Source: Nocardia jejuensis NBRC 103114 (lineage in GTDB: Bacteria > Actinomycetota > Actinomycetes > Mycobacteriales > Mycobacteriaceae). Taken from it: a stretch of DNA of 64,000 nucleotides. The stretch lies in assembly GCF_001613145.1 (NCBI RefSeq), contig NZ_BDBU01000025.1:1-64000 (forward strand), written 5' to 3'. Position 1 is the stretch's first letter; each line of letters opens with the position of its first letter. A program made the translations under genes and the position numbers. The notes beneath the pieces are model-generated. The model was not told the origin of the DNA and did not search any database. It saw nothing but the letters and a program-made list of their open reading frames with translations. Positions 1 to 8,610 of the stretch are shown piece by piece.

Positions 1-1044
1 CCGAAGCCCGCACCGGCTCCGGCCCCCGCCGCCCCGGCTCCGAAGTCCGCTCCGGTTCCGGCCGCGGCGACCCCGGCCGACGAGCCCTCCAGCAACGGCG
101 GCGGTCCGTACGTGACCCCGCTGGTGCGAAAGCTGGCCTCGGAGAACAACGTCGACCTGTCGAGCATCACCGGTTCCGGTGTCGGCGGCCGCATCCGCAA
201 GCAGGATGTGCTGGCCGCCGCGGAAGCCAAGAAGGCCCCGGCTCCGGCCGCTGCCGAACCGGCTCCCGCCGCCGCACCGGCCGCGCCCGCCGCCACCGCG
301 GCCCCGCGTCCGAGCCTGGCGCACCTGCCGGGCACCGTGCAGAAGGCCAGCCGTATCCGGCAGATCACCGCCACCAAGACCCTGGAGTCGCTGCAGAGCA
401 CCGCGCAGCTCACCCAGGTGCACGAGGTCGACATGACCAAGGTGGCCGCGCTGCGCAACCGCGCCAAAGCCGCGTTCAAGCAGCGTGAAGGCGTGAACAT
501 CACGTTCCTGCCGTTCTTCGCGAAGGCGGCGATCGAGGCGCTCGGGGTGCACCCGAATGTCAACGCCTCGTACAACGCCGATACCAAGGAGATCACCTAC
601 CACTCGGTGGTCAACCTGGGCATCGCCGTGGACACCGACCAGGGTCTGCTCTCGCCGGTCATCCACAACGCGAACGACCTGTCGCTGGCCGGCCTGGCAC
701 GCGCCATCGCCGATATCGCCAACCGCGCTCGCAACGGCGGCCTCAAGCCGGACGAGCTCTCCGGTGGCACGTTCACCATCACGAACATCGGTTCGCAGGG
801 TGCGCTCTTCGACACCCCGATCCTGCTCCCGCCGCAGGCCGGAATGCTGGGCACCGGCGCGATCGTCAAGCGCCCCATGGTGATCGCGGACGACGGCAAC
901 GAGTACATCGGCATCCGCTCGATGGCCTACCTGCCGCTGACCTACGATCACCGCCTCATCGACGGCGCCGACGCGGGCCGTTTCGTGAGCACCATCCGGC
1001 ATCGGCTGGAAGAGGCGGGCTTCGAGGGCGACCTCGGCCTGTAG
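1..1044 (+). CDS. dlaT: Dihydrolipoamide acyltransferase (E2), 5' end missing
   Basis: This is the C-terminal 347 codons of an E2 component of a 2-oxo acid dehydrogenase complex; the lipoyl domain(s) lie before the window. The reading frame is open from base 1 with an Ala/Pro linker. A peripheral-subunit-binding domain follows (PLVRKLASE...GVGGRIRKQDVL), then a second Ala/Pro linker. The catalytic acyltransferase domain ends with the signature HRLIDGADAGRF, whose His and Asp are the active-site residues. In M. tuberculosis the equivalent gene (dlaT/sucB, Rv2215) serves both pyruvate dehydrogenase and a peroxynitrite reductase. The lipB and lipA genes downstream make the lipoyl cofactor it carries. 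The exact complex served (pyruvate, 2-oxoglutarate or branched-chain) cannot be told from the sequence. Confidence 0.95.
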   Translation, partial: PKPAPAPAPAAPAPKSAPVPAAATPADEPSSNGGGPYVTPLVRKLASENNVDLSSITGSGVGGRIRKQDVLAAAEAKKAPAPAAAEPAPAAAPAAPAATAAPRPSLAHLPGTVQKASRIRQITATKTLESLQSTAQLTQVHEVDMTKVAALRNRAKAAFKQREGVNITFLPFFAKAAIEALGVHPNVNASYNADTKEITYHSVVNLGIAVDTDQGLLSPVIHNANDLSLAGLARAIADIANRARNGGLKPDELSGGTFTITNIGSQGALFDTPILLPPQAGMLGTGAIVKRPMVIADDGNEYIGIRSMAYLPLTYDHRLIDGADAGRFVSTIRHRLEEAGFEGDLGL

Positions 1045-1053
1045 GAAGTACGA

Positions 1054-1953
1054 ATGAAGGTCGTGATCGCCGGTTCGTCCGGGTTGATCGGGACGGCGCT
1101 CGTCGCGGCACTGCGCCGCGACGGGCACCAAGTCACCCGTCTGGTGCGCCGTCCCGTCCGTGCGCGGGATGAGTTCACCTGGGACCCATCCCGAGCCGAC
1201 CTGAACGAACGGGCGCTGCGCGACGCCGACGCCGTGGTGAATCTCTGCGGCGCGGGCATCGGGCAGCAGCGGTGGACCGGCAGCTACAAACAGGAGCTGC
1301 GCGACAGCCGCATCGTCCCGACCGACGTGCTGGCCGCCGCGGTCGCCGCCATGGGGGTGCCGACGCTGGTGAACGCCAGCGGAGTGCACTACTACGGCGG
1401 CGACAGCGGTGACCGCGTCGTCACCGAGAACTCCTCCGCCGGAACAGGATTCCTCGCGAGCCTGTGCGTGGACTGGGAGGACGCCACCCGGGAGGCTTCC
1501 GAGGCCGGGGTGCGCACCGTGCTGCTGCGTTCGGCGGTGGTCATGGCACGGCACGGCGGAATGCTGGGGATGTTGCAGCCGCTGTATTCCCTCGGATTGG
1601 GCGGCAGGCTCGGCAACGGGCGGCAGTACGTGCCGTGGATCTCGCTCGACGACGAGGTCGGCGGAATCGTCTTCGCCCTGAACAACGAAACCGTCTCCGG
1701 CCCTGTCAATCTGGTCGGGCCCGCGCCGGTGACCAACGCGGAGTTCACTCGTGCGCTGGGTCGCGCGCTGCACCGGCCCACTCCCCTGCCGATCCCCGCG
1801 TTCGCGCTGAAGCTCGCCGTCGGCGAGCTCGCGGAAGAGGGAATCCTGCACGGCCCCAGGGCAATTCCCACCGTCCTGGAAGAAGCCGGATACGACTTCC
1901 GGCATCCCACCATCGGCGCGGCCCTGGCCGCCACGATCGGCCGCCGTAGCTGA
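1054..1953 (+). CDS. TIGR01777 family epimerase (SDR)
   Basis: A 299-aa atypical short-chain dehydrogenase/reductase of the TIGR01777 (YfcH-like) family. The N-terminal Rossmann motif GSSGLIGTAL binds NAD(P). NLCGAGI and the family signature NASGVHYYGG follow, and the C-terminal substrate domain includes GPVNLVGP. The substrate is unknown for the family. The ATG lies 9 bases after the dlaT stop, with GGAAG just upstream, so the two genes are probably cotranscribed. It occupies the position of M. tuberculosis Rv2216. Confidence 0.9.
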   Translation: MKVVIAGSSGLIGTALVAALRRDGHQVTRLVRRPVRARDEFTWDPSRADLNERALRDADAVVNLCGAGIGQQRWTGSYKQELRDSRIVPTDVLAAAVAAMGVPTLVNASGVHYYGGDSGDRVVTENSSAGTGFLASLCVDWEDATREASEAGVRTVLLRSAVVMARHGGMLGMLQPLYSLGLGGRLGNGRQYVPWISLDDEVGGIVFALNNETVSGPVNLVGPAPVTNAEFTRALGRALHRPTPLPIPAFALKLAVGELAEEGILHGPRAIPTVLEEAGYDFRHPTIGAALAATIGRRS

Positions 1954-2203
1954 GTCGCGGCATCGGGGTCGTGCCCCCCGGGGCAATCGCCCTCTCGATG
2001 GACGCGCCGATTTCGCGAGCGCGACGTTCCGGCACCGATCGGCACGCCACGATGCACCGCGTCATAGCGATCGCCGGGCCGCCCGGCCGATATCCCGCAG
2101 TCGTGCACACCGACCACCGATGCGGTTGTGTAACCGGCGTGCCGCGTGGGTGTGTGACCGGCGCGATACAGGTCACAGGGGGTGCGGGGATAGCGTGTGG
2201 GGC

Positions 2204-2752
2204 GTGAGCAACGAACCATCGGTGATTGCGCGAGCGGATCTGCTCGTGCGGGACGCGCGTGAGGGTGATCTGCCGGAGATCCTGGTGATTCACAACCTCG
2301 CCATCGCGGAGACCACTGCCATCTGGGATACCGAACCCGCTGAGCTGAGCGAGCGGCAGGCGTGGTTCGACGCGCGCGCGGCGGCGGGCTGCCCGATTCT
2401 GGTCGCCGAGATCGACGGGGCCGTCGCGGGATACGCGAGTTACGGGCAGTTCCGGCCGAAGTCGGGATATCGGTTCTCGGTGGAGAATTCGGTGTACGTG
2501 GCGGATCGATTCCAGCGGCGGGGTGTGGCCGGGGCGCTCATGACCGAGCTGCTGGCGCGGGCGCGAAAGTCGGACGTGCACACCATGATCGCGGCCATCG
2601 AATCGAGCAACACCACCTCGATCACCCTGCACGAGAAGTTCGGGTTCCGGATCACCGGGCAGATGCCCGAGGTGGGGTACAAGTTCGGGCGCTGGATGGA
2701 TCTGACACTGATGCAGATCGTGCTCGACGATGGCGTAACGTCGCTGTCGTGA
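2204..2752 (+). CDS. GNAT acetyltransferase, phosphinothricin/methionine-sulfoximine type
   Basis: A 182-aa single-domain GNAT acetyltransferase. The pattern matches the phosphinothricin/methionine-sulfoximine N-acetyltransferase family: an early HNLAIAETTAIWDTEP segment, SVYVADRFQRRGVAGALM as the acetyl-CoA pyrophosphate loop, and SNTTSITLHEKFGF near the C terminus. Family members acetylate amino-acid-like compounds such as methionine sulfoximine, an inhibitor of glutamine synthetase. I chose the GTG at 2204 because the conserved domain begins a few residues later and upstream codons look non-coding. The stop overlaps the lipB start (GTGA), implying translational coupling. The gene is an insertion relative to the M. 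tuberculosis order. Confidence 0.85.
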   Translation: MSNEPSVIARADLLVRDAREGDLPEILVIHNLAIAETTAIWDTEPAELSERQAWFDARAAAGCPILVAEIDGAVAGYASYGQFRPKSGYRFSVENSVYVADRFQRRGVAGALMTELLARARKSDVHTMIAAIESSNTTSITLHEKFGFRITGQMPEVGYKFGRWMDLTLMQIVLDDGVTSLS

Positions 2753-3639
2753 GCGAGAGCACCACCGCCGCCCCGAGCACACCGGCCGTCACCACGGCCT
2801 CAGGCTCCGCCGCCGATACGGCCCGCGGCCCAGTACCTACTTCCGATCAGACCTCGACTTCAGGTCGGGCAGCGCCTCCCGGCTCCTCCGGTGCGACAGC
2901 GACCTTTGCGGGCGCGACAGCTTCCGCCCGCCTCGACAGCACTCCCCTGGTCATCGAGGATCTGGGTCTGATCGACTACCGGGCAGCGTGGGAGCGGCAG
3001 CGCGAGATCGCCGCCGAACGCGCCGAGGGCTCGGGTCAGGATCGCCTGCTGCTGCTCGAGCATCCGTTCGTGTTCACCGCGGGCCGGCGCACCGAGGCCG
3101 CCGACATGCCGATGGACGGCAGCCCGGTGATCGAGGTGGATCGCGGCGGCAAGATCACCTGGCACGGGCCGGGGCAACTCGTGGGTTATCCGATCATCCG
3201 GCTCGCCGAACCGGTCGACGTCGTCGCGTACGTGCGCAGGCTCGAGGAAGCGCTGATCTTCGTGTGCGCCGGGTTCGGACTCGAGACCGGCCGGGTCGAC
3301 GGCCGCTCCGGAGTCTGGCTGCCCGCCACCGACTATCTACCCGAGCGCAAGGTCGCCGCGATCGGTGTGCGGGTGCAGCGCGGGGTCGCCATGCACGGCA
3401 TCTCACTGAACTGCAATTCGACGCTGGACGGTTTCCAGGCCATCGTGCCGTGCGGAATTCGCGACGCCGGAGTCACCACGCTGAGCCGGGAACTGGGCCG
3501 CGAGGTGACGGTGTCCGAAGTTCGCCCGCTGGTCGCCGATGCCATCCTCCGGGCCTTGGACGGCGACCTTCCGGTCACCCGGCACAGCGTCGCGCGACCG
3601 GTCCCGGCCGCCGAGAAGGTGCCCGCCGAAGCCGAATGA
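2749..3639 (+). CDS. lipB: Octanoyltransferase LipB
   Basis: A 296-aa lipoyl(octanoyl) transferase that moves octanoate from acyl carrier protein to E2 and H-protein lysines. The core has the family blocks RGGKITWHGPGQLVGYPI, RKVAAIGVRVQRG (catalytic Lys) and the catalytic Cys in IVPCGIRDAGVTTL. About 65 residues of Ser/Thr/Ala/Pro-rich low-complexity sequence precede the conserved core at STPLVIEDLGL, so the protein is longer than the usual 210-240 aa. The GTG at 2749 overlaps the previous stop, and no in-frame ATG sits nearer the core. A shorter protein from an internal start remains possible. Confidence 0.95.
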   Translation: MSESTTAAPSTPAVTTASGSAADTARGPVPTSDQTSTSGRAAPPGSSGATATFAGATASARLDSTPLVIEDLGLIDYRAAWERQREIAAERAEGSGQDRLLLLEHPFVFTAGRRTEAADMPMDGSPVIEVDRGGKITWHGPGQLVGYPIIRLAEPVDVVAYVRRLEEALIFVCAGFGLETGRVDGRSGVWLPATDYLPERKVAAIGVRVQRGVAMHGISLNCNSTLDGFQAIVPCGIRDAGVTTLSRELGREVTVSEVRPLVADAILRALDGDLPVTRHSVARPVPAAEKVPAEAE

Positions 3640-3661
3640 TCACGAGCGTAGGGTGGACAAA

Positions 3662-4777
3662 GTGACCTCCGTCGATACCCCGACACCCGATAATCCAGCC
3701 GGAGCTGAACCGACAGCGACGGTCCCGGACCCCTCCGTGGTTACGCAACCCGCCGCCCCCGGAGCCAACGCTTCGCTCGCGGCCGGCCGCAAGCTGCTGC
3801 GCATCGAGGCCCGCAACGCCGAGACCCCGATCGAGCGCAAGCCCAAGTGGATTCGCACCAAAGCCACCATGGGGCCGGAGTACACCGAGCTCAAGGGTTT
3901 GGTGAAACGCGAAGGGCTGCACACGGTCTGCGAGGAAGCGGGCTGTCCCAACATCTTCGAGTGCTGGGAGGACCGCGAGGCCACCTTCCTCATCGGCGGT
4001 GAACAGTGCACCCGCCGCTGCGACTTCTGCCAGATCGCCACCGGCAAACCCACCGCACTCGATCGTGACGAGCCCCGGCGCGTGGCCGAGAGCGTGCAGG
4101 CCATGGGGCTGCGCTACTCCACCATCACCGGTGTGGCCCGCGACGATCTCGAGGACGGCGGCGCGTGGCTGTACGCGGAGACCGTTCGCGCGATCAAGCG
4201 GCTCAATCCGAGCACCGGCGTGGAGTTGCTGATCCCGGACTTCAACGCCGTGCCCGAGCAGCTGGCCGAGGTGTTCTCCTCGCGTCCGGAGGTGCTGGCG
4301 CACAATGTGGAGACGGTGCCGCGCGTGTTCAAGCGCATCCGGCCCGCGTTCCGGTACGAGCGCTCGCTCGCGGTGATCACCGCGGCGCGTGAGGACGGAC
4401 TGGTCACCAAGTCCAACCTCATCCTCGGCATGGGCGAGACGTTCGAGGAAGTCACCCAGGCCATGCAGGATCTGCACGACGCCGGAACCGACATCCTCAC
4501 CATCACCCAGTACCTGCGGCCCTCACCGCTGCACCACCCGGTCGACCGGTGGGTGAAGCCGGAGGAGTTCGTCGAGCACTCCGACGCCGCGACCGCGATG
4601 GGCTTCGCCGGTGTGATGGCGGGGCCGCTGGTGCGCTCGTCGTACCGCGCCGGTCGCCTCTACGCGCAGGCGATGGCGCACCACGGCCGCGAAATCTCCC
4701 CGGAGATGGCACATCTCGCCGAGGGCGGCACCGCCAGCCAGGAAGCCACCAGCGTGCTCGCGCGCTTCGGCTCGTAG
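3662..4777 (+). CDS. lipA: Lipoyl synthase LipA (radical SAM)
   Basis: A 371-aa radical-SAM enzyme that inserts two sulfurs into protein-bound octanoyl groups. The auxiliary [4Fe-4S] motif is CEEAGCPNIFEC (CX4CX5C) and the radical-SAM motif is CTRRCDFC (CX3CX2C). The C-terminal RSSY ligand motif is also present. Roughly the first 45 residues are Thr/Pro/Ala-rich and lie outside the conserved domain. The GTG at 3662 is preceded at a good distance by AGGG; an in-frame GTG at 3653 is the alternative. It lies 22 bases after lipB, so the two are probably one operon, as in mycobacteria. Confidence 0.97.
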   Translation: MTSVDTPTPDNPAGAEPTATVPDPSVVTQPAAPGANASLAAGRKLLRIEARNAETPIERKPKWIRTKATMGPEYTELKGLVKREGLHTVCEEAGCPNIFECWEDREATFLIGGEQCTRRCDFCQIATGKPTALDRDEPRRVAESVQAMGLRYSTITGVARDDLEDGGAWLYAETVRAIKRLNPSTGVELLIPDFNAVPEQLAEVFSSRPEVLAHNVETVPRVFKRIRPAFRYERSLAVITAAREDGLVTKSNLILGMGETFEEVTQAMQDLHDAGTDILTITQYLRPSPLHHPVDRWVKPEEFVEHSDAATAMGFAGVMAGPLVRSSYRAGRLYAQAMAHHGREISPEMAHLAEGGTASQEATSVLARFGS

Positions 4778-4794
4778 ATTTCCCGACGACACCG

Positions 4795-4837
4795 CAACCG
4801 CCGCCGAAGATTCCCGATCGGACTTCGACGGCGGTTG
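4795..4837 (+). terminator. Hairpin after lipA
   Basis: A 15-bp stem with a single mismatch: the arm caaccgccgccgaag pairs with cttcgacggcggttg across a 13-base loop, starting 18 bases after the lipA stop. There is no clear T run, so it is a plausible but unproven terminator. The rest of the 301-base gap to the next gene shows nothing else I can support. Confidence 0.5.
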
Positions 4838-5078
4838 TGTGCTGTCCGGGTGGATGCGGGGACGCACTCGCCGGCGGTCCAGCGGCATTTCGACCGCCGA
4901 GCAATCACCGCCGCGAGGTCGCGGACTCTAGTTCCCACGCAGTTCGGTCAACGTTCCGCACCGGGTCGGCTGCTCGTCGACCGGGTGTCACGCGCATCGG
5001 ATCGGGCGAATCGTGGACGGGACGCGGGTGCCGGTGGGAAGCTCGAAGCACGGCACGAATCGATCTCGGAGCGAGCCA

Positions 5079-7268
5079 ATGGTCGAGCGAACGACGGCGT
5101 CCTCGGGCGTCAACGGCAGAGTCTTCACGGCCGAAAGACCGGACGACATACGGAATGTGGCGCTGGTCGGCCACAGCGGATCGGGCAAGACCACGCTGGT
5201 GGAAGCCCTGGCCGTGGCCACGGGGGCGGTGGTGCGAGCCGGGCGCGTGGAGGACGGCACCTCGGTCTCGGACTACGACGACATCGAGCAGCGACAACAG
5301 CGTTCGGTGCAATTGTCGGTGGTGCCGATGGCCTGGGAGCGGATCAAGGTCAATCTGCTGGACACACCCGGGTACGCGGATTTCGTCGGGGAACTCAGGG
5401 CCGGTCTGCGAGCAGCGGACGCGGCCCTTTTCGTGCTCTCGGCCGCCTCGGGCGTGCAGGGAGTCGGCGGTGCGACGCGGGCGCTGTGGGAGGAATGCGC
5501 GGGCGTGGGCATGCCGCGGGCGATCGTGCTCACCCATGTGGACACCGCGCGAGCCGATTTCGACGAGATGACCGAGACGTGCCGGGAGGTACTCGGCGGC
5601 GGAGTCTCGGAATCGATACTGCCGCTGCACCTTCCGGTGTACGGGGACAAAGGCGGGGACGGCCACCGGCCGGTCGTCGGGCTGATCGATCTATTGACCC
5701 AGCACGTCTACGACTACGCGAGCGGGGAGCGCCTGGAAACGCCCGCGGACGACGAGCAACGAGAGGTGATGCGGGAGGCGCGCGATCGGCTCATCGAGGG
5801 GATCATCGCCGAGAGCGAGGACGAGACTCTCATGGACCGCTACCTCAGCGGCGAGGACATCGACCTGGGCACGCTGGTGCGGGATCTGGAGAAGGCCGTG
5901 GCGCGCGGCAGCTTCCATCCGGTGCTGATCGCCGCACCGCCGCCCGAGGGTGCGCGGCAGGGACTCGGGACGGTGGAGATCCTGGATCTGATCACGCGCG
6001 GATTCCCCACTCCCGCTGAGCATCCGGTGTCCGCGACGAGCATGAACGGGAAGGTCTCGGCGCTCACGTGCGATCCACGCGGTCCGCTGGCGGCCGAGGT
6101 GATCCGAACCGCCTCGGACCCGTACGTGGGCCGAATGTCGCTGGTGCGAATCTTTTCCGGCACCCTCACCGCCGACGACACCGTGTACGTGTGCGGGCAC
6201 GGGCCGACCGAGACCGGCATCCACGATTCCAGCGAGCGGGTCGGCGCGGTGTCGGCTCCGTTCGGCAAACAGCAGCGCCCGCTGGGGCAGGCGATCGCGG
6301 GCGACATCGTGTGCGTCACCAAGCTCTCGCGCGCCGAGACCGGAGACACGCTGTCCGCCAAGGACTCTCCGCTGCTGATCGAGCCCTGGCACATGCCCGA
6401 TCCGCTGCTGCCGGTTGCGATCGAGGCACACAGCAAGGCCGATGAGGACAAGCTCTCCCAGGGGCTGGCTCGGCTGGTCGCGGAGGATCCGACGGTGCGG
6501 CTGGAGCAGAACCCGCACACCCATCAGCTGGTGCTCTGGTGTCTGGGCGAGGCGCATCGGGAGGTCGCGCTGGAGCGGCTGCGCGCACGGTTCGGCGTGC
6601 AGGTGAACGTGATCGAGCATCAGGTGGCGCTGCGGGAAACCTTCGCCACCAACGGTTCCGGCAAGGGCAGGCATGTGAAGCAGTCCGGCGGGCACGGGCA
6701 GTTCGCGATCTGTGAGATCGACGTCGCGCCGCTGCCGGAGGGGTCCGGAATCGAGTTCGTGGACAAGGTGGTCGGGGGCGTCGTGCCCCGGCAGTTCATT
6801 CCGTCGGTGGAGAAGGGCGTGCGCGCCCAGGCCGCGCGGGGTATCACCGCAGGGTATCCGCTGGTCGATGTGCGGGTGACGCTGCTGGAGGGCAAGGCGC
6901 ATTCGGTCGATTCCTCCGATGCCGCCTTCCAGCTGGCGGGCGGTCTCGCGCTGCGCGAGGCCGCGGCCGGAGCGCGGATCAGCGTGCTGGAACCGATCGA
7001 CGCGGTGCGGGTGGTGGTCGCCGACGACTATGTGGGATCGATCCTGGTCGATCTGTCCAGTCGTCGCGGGCGGGTGCTGGGCACCGAGCCGGTGAGCCTG
7101 GGCCGCACCGAGATTCGCGCCGAGGTCCCGGAACTGGAACTGAACCGCTATGCCGTGGACCTGCGTTCGCTGGCCCACGGCGCGGCCACCTTCACCCGCA
7201 GCTACGCCCGCCACGAGGCGATGCCCCAGCAGTTGGCCGACGGCGTTCGAGCCAAGGCGAAGAGCTGA
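5079..7268 (+). CDS. EF-G-like translational GTPase (FusA2 type)
   Basis: A 729-aa elongation-factor-G-like protein of the non-canonical class represented by M. tuberculosis FusA2 (Rv0120c). The GTPase domain has the P-loop GHSGSGKTTL and G3 motif DTPGYADF. The G4 position reads THVD rather than the canonical NKxD. EF-G-like domains II-V follow, including the domain IV segment GSGKGRHVKQSGGHGQF. The ATG at 5079 has GGAG seven bases upstream; an in-frame GTG at 5013 would add 22 residues with no better signal. The gene sits between lipA and the DUF4191 gene, which are neighbours in M. tuberculosis, so it is an insertion here. Its cellular role is not established by sequence. Confidence 0.9.
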   Translation: MVERTTASSGVNGRVFTAERPDDIRNVALVGHSGSGKTTLVEALAVATGAVVRAGRVEDGTSVSDYDDIEQRQQRSVQLSVVPMAWERIKVNLLDTPGYADFVGELRAGLRAADAALFVLSAASGVQGVGGATRALWEECAGVGMPRAIVLTHVDTARADFDEMTETCREVLGGGVSESILPLHLPVYGDKGGDGHRPVVGLIDLLTQHVYDYASGERLETPADDEQREVMREARDRLIEGIIAESEDETLMDRYLSGEDIDLGTLVRDLEKAVARGSFHPVLIAAPPPEGARQGLGTVEILDLITRGFPTPAEHPVSATSMNGKVSALTCDPRGPLAAEVIRTASDPYVGRMSLVRIFSGTLTADDTVYVCGHGPTETGIHDSSERVGAVSAPFGKQQRPLGQAIAGDIVCVTKLSRAETGDTLSAKDSPLLIEPWHMPDPLLPVAIEAHSKADEDKLSQGLARLVAEDPTVRLEQNPHTHQLVLWCLGEAHREVALERLRARFGVQVNVIEHQVALRETFATNGSGKGRHVKQSGGHGQFAICEIDVAPLPEGSGIEFVDKVVGGVVPRQFIPSVEKGVRAQAARGITAGYPLVDVRVTLLEGKAHSVDSSDAAFQLAGGLALREAAAGARISVLEPIDAVRVVVADDYVGSILVDLSSRRGRVLGTEPVSLGRTEIRAEVPELELNRYAVDLRSLAHGAATFTRSYARHEAMPQQLADGVRAKAKS

Positions 7269-7477
7269 GCCCGGCTCCATCCGAAAACCGCACCGGGTGA
7301 TTCAGGAGATCAGATTCGGACGAGTCCGACCAAAACGACGGCGCGCCGGTCGGGGGTGTCGCGGGCGCGTCGAATCCGTGTCCCAACCCCTGGGATACAG
7401 CCCGAACCAGACCAGTCGGTCACGCCACGGACGGTCCAGTCGCGACCACGCGCCGCCCGGCCACTATTCTGGACGGC

Positions 7478-8221
7478 ATGGCAGCAGGTAAGGGCGGTAC
7501 TCCGTCGAAGGAAGCCAAAGCAGCGGCGAAGGCGGCGCGCAAGCAGGCATCGAAGGAACGTCGCCAGCAGCTCTGGCAGGCGTTCCAGATGCAGCGCAAG
7601 GAAGACAAACTCCTGCTGCCGCTGATGATCGGCGCGTTCCTCGGCGTGACCGTGCTGTTCCTGGTGATCGGCCTGATCTTCGGACTGCAGTGGTTCCTGC
7701 TTCCGGTCGGTCTGCTGCTGGGCGGGCTGGCCGCGTTCATCCTCTTCGGACGGCGCGTGCAGAAGAACGTCTACGCCAAGGCCGAGGGCCAGGCGGGAGC
7801 GGCGGCCTGGGTGCTGGACAACCTGCAGGGCAAGTGGCGGGTCACCCCGGGCGTCGCGGCGACCACCCAGTTGGACGCCGTGCACCGCGTGATCGGCCTG
7901 CCCGGCGTGGTGCTCGTGGCCGAGGGCTCGCCGTCGCGGGTGAAGTCGCTTCTCGCGCAGGAGAAGAAGAAGGTCTCGCGGATCGTCGGCGACACCCCGA
8001 TCTACGACGTGATCATCGGCACCGAGGGCGACCAGGTCTCGATCAAGGACCTGCAGCGCTACCTGACCAAGCTGCCGCGCAATATCGACGCCAAGCGCAT
8101 GGACCTGATCGAGGGACGGCTCTCGGCGCTCGCGACCCGCGGCGGCCCGGCGCTGCCGAAGGGTCCGCTGCCCGGCGGCGCGAAGATGCGCGGCGTGCAG
8201 CGCTCCATCCGCCGCCGCTGA
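7478..8221 (+). CDS. DUF4191 membrane protein (Rv2219 family)
   Basis: A 247-aa protein with a Lys/Ala/Arg-rich cytoplasmic N terminus (about residues 1-45). Two adjacent hydrophobic helices follow (LLLPLMIGAFLGVTVLFLVI and FLLPVGLLLGGLAAFILFG), then a soluble C-terminal domain. Its length, topology and position downstream of lipA match the DUF4191 family, equivalent to Rv2219. No catalytic motif is visible and the function is unknown. It ends with a strong intrinsic terminator, so it closes the lip-side transcription unit. Confidence 0.88.
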   Translation: MAAGKGGTPSKEAKAAAKAARKQASKERRQQLWQAFQMQRKEDKLLLPLMIGAFLGVTVLFLVIGLIFGLQWFLLPVGLLLGGLAAFILFGRRVQKNVYAKAEGQAGAAAWVLDNLQGKWRVTPGVAATTQLDAVHRVIGLPGVVLVAEGSPSRVKSLLAQEKKKVSRIVGDTPIYDVIIGTEGDQVSIKDLQRYLTKLPRNIDAKRMDLIEGRLSALATRGGPALPKGPLPGGAKMRGVQRSIRRR

Positions 8222-8235
8222 CACTCGGCTCCACG

Positions 8236-8269
8236 AAGCCCGCGTCCAACTTGTGGACGCGGGCTTTTT
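8236..8269 (+). terminator. Intrinsic terminator after the DUF4191 gene
   Basis: A perfect 13-bp stem (aagcccgcgtcca with tggacgcgggctt) and a 5-base loop, running into five Ts. It starts 15 bases after the stop codon. Being symmetric at the stem ends, it may also serve the convergent gene at 8309. Confidence 0.85.
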
Positions 8270-8308
8270 CATGCGGTGAGAGTGGCCGATGGCTCCCGCA
8301 GCGATCGA

Positions 8309-8608
8309 TCACTCGGGCACGGGCAAGCAGATCGACGCGCCCGCACCGAGGTCGAGCCAGCGTCCTTCGGGGGTTGTCGTGATGCGGAGGATGACCGTCG
8401 AGCAGTGTGCGCAGCGGGCGATGGTCCCCGGACAGTCCAGGTACACCAGGGCGCGAGCCAGGGGCTCGATCACGCCGCAGCCGCCGCAGCGGCAGCCGCA
8501 GCCGGTGGGGTCGGTGGCGAAGATCTCGGACAGTGTTCCGGCCAAGGCGTTTCCGTCGAGATAGTGCTCCTCGCCGGTGCCGCTCGCATACGTGTAAGGG
8601 TTCGGCAT
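8309..8608 (-). CDS. DUF6510-like zinc-ribbon protein
   Basis: A 99-aa cysteine-rich protein. The middle holds CGCRCGGCG and a later CAHC, consistent with a zinc ribbon. An N-terminal stretch LDGNALAGTLSEIFATD resembles the DUF6510 family. It starts two bases after the stop of the reductase gene upstream and lies in the same orientation as the reductase and the molybdenum oxidoreductase. The three therefore look like one operon and one functional unit. A role in metal or redox handling for that unit is inference; no enzymatic motif is present. Confidence 0.8.
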   Translation of the reverse strand: MPNPYTYASGTGEEHYLDGNALAGTLSEIFATDPTGCGCRCGGCGVIEPLARALVYLDCPGTIARCAHCSTVILRITTTPEGRWLDLGAGASICLPVPE

Positions 8609-8610
8609 GG

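Noticed and set aside
1954..2203. Near-repeats gtaaccggcgtg and gtgaccggcgcg before the GNAT gene
   Set aside because: Too short and imperfect to call a repeat or operator in GC-rich DNA.
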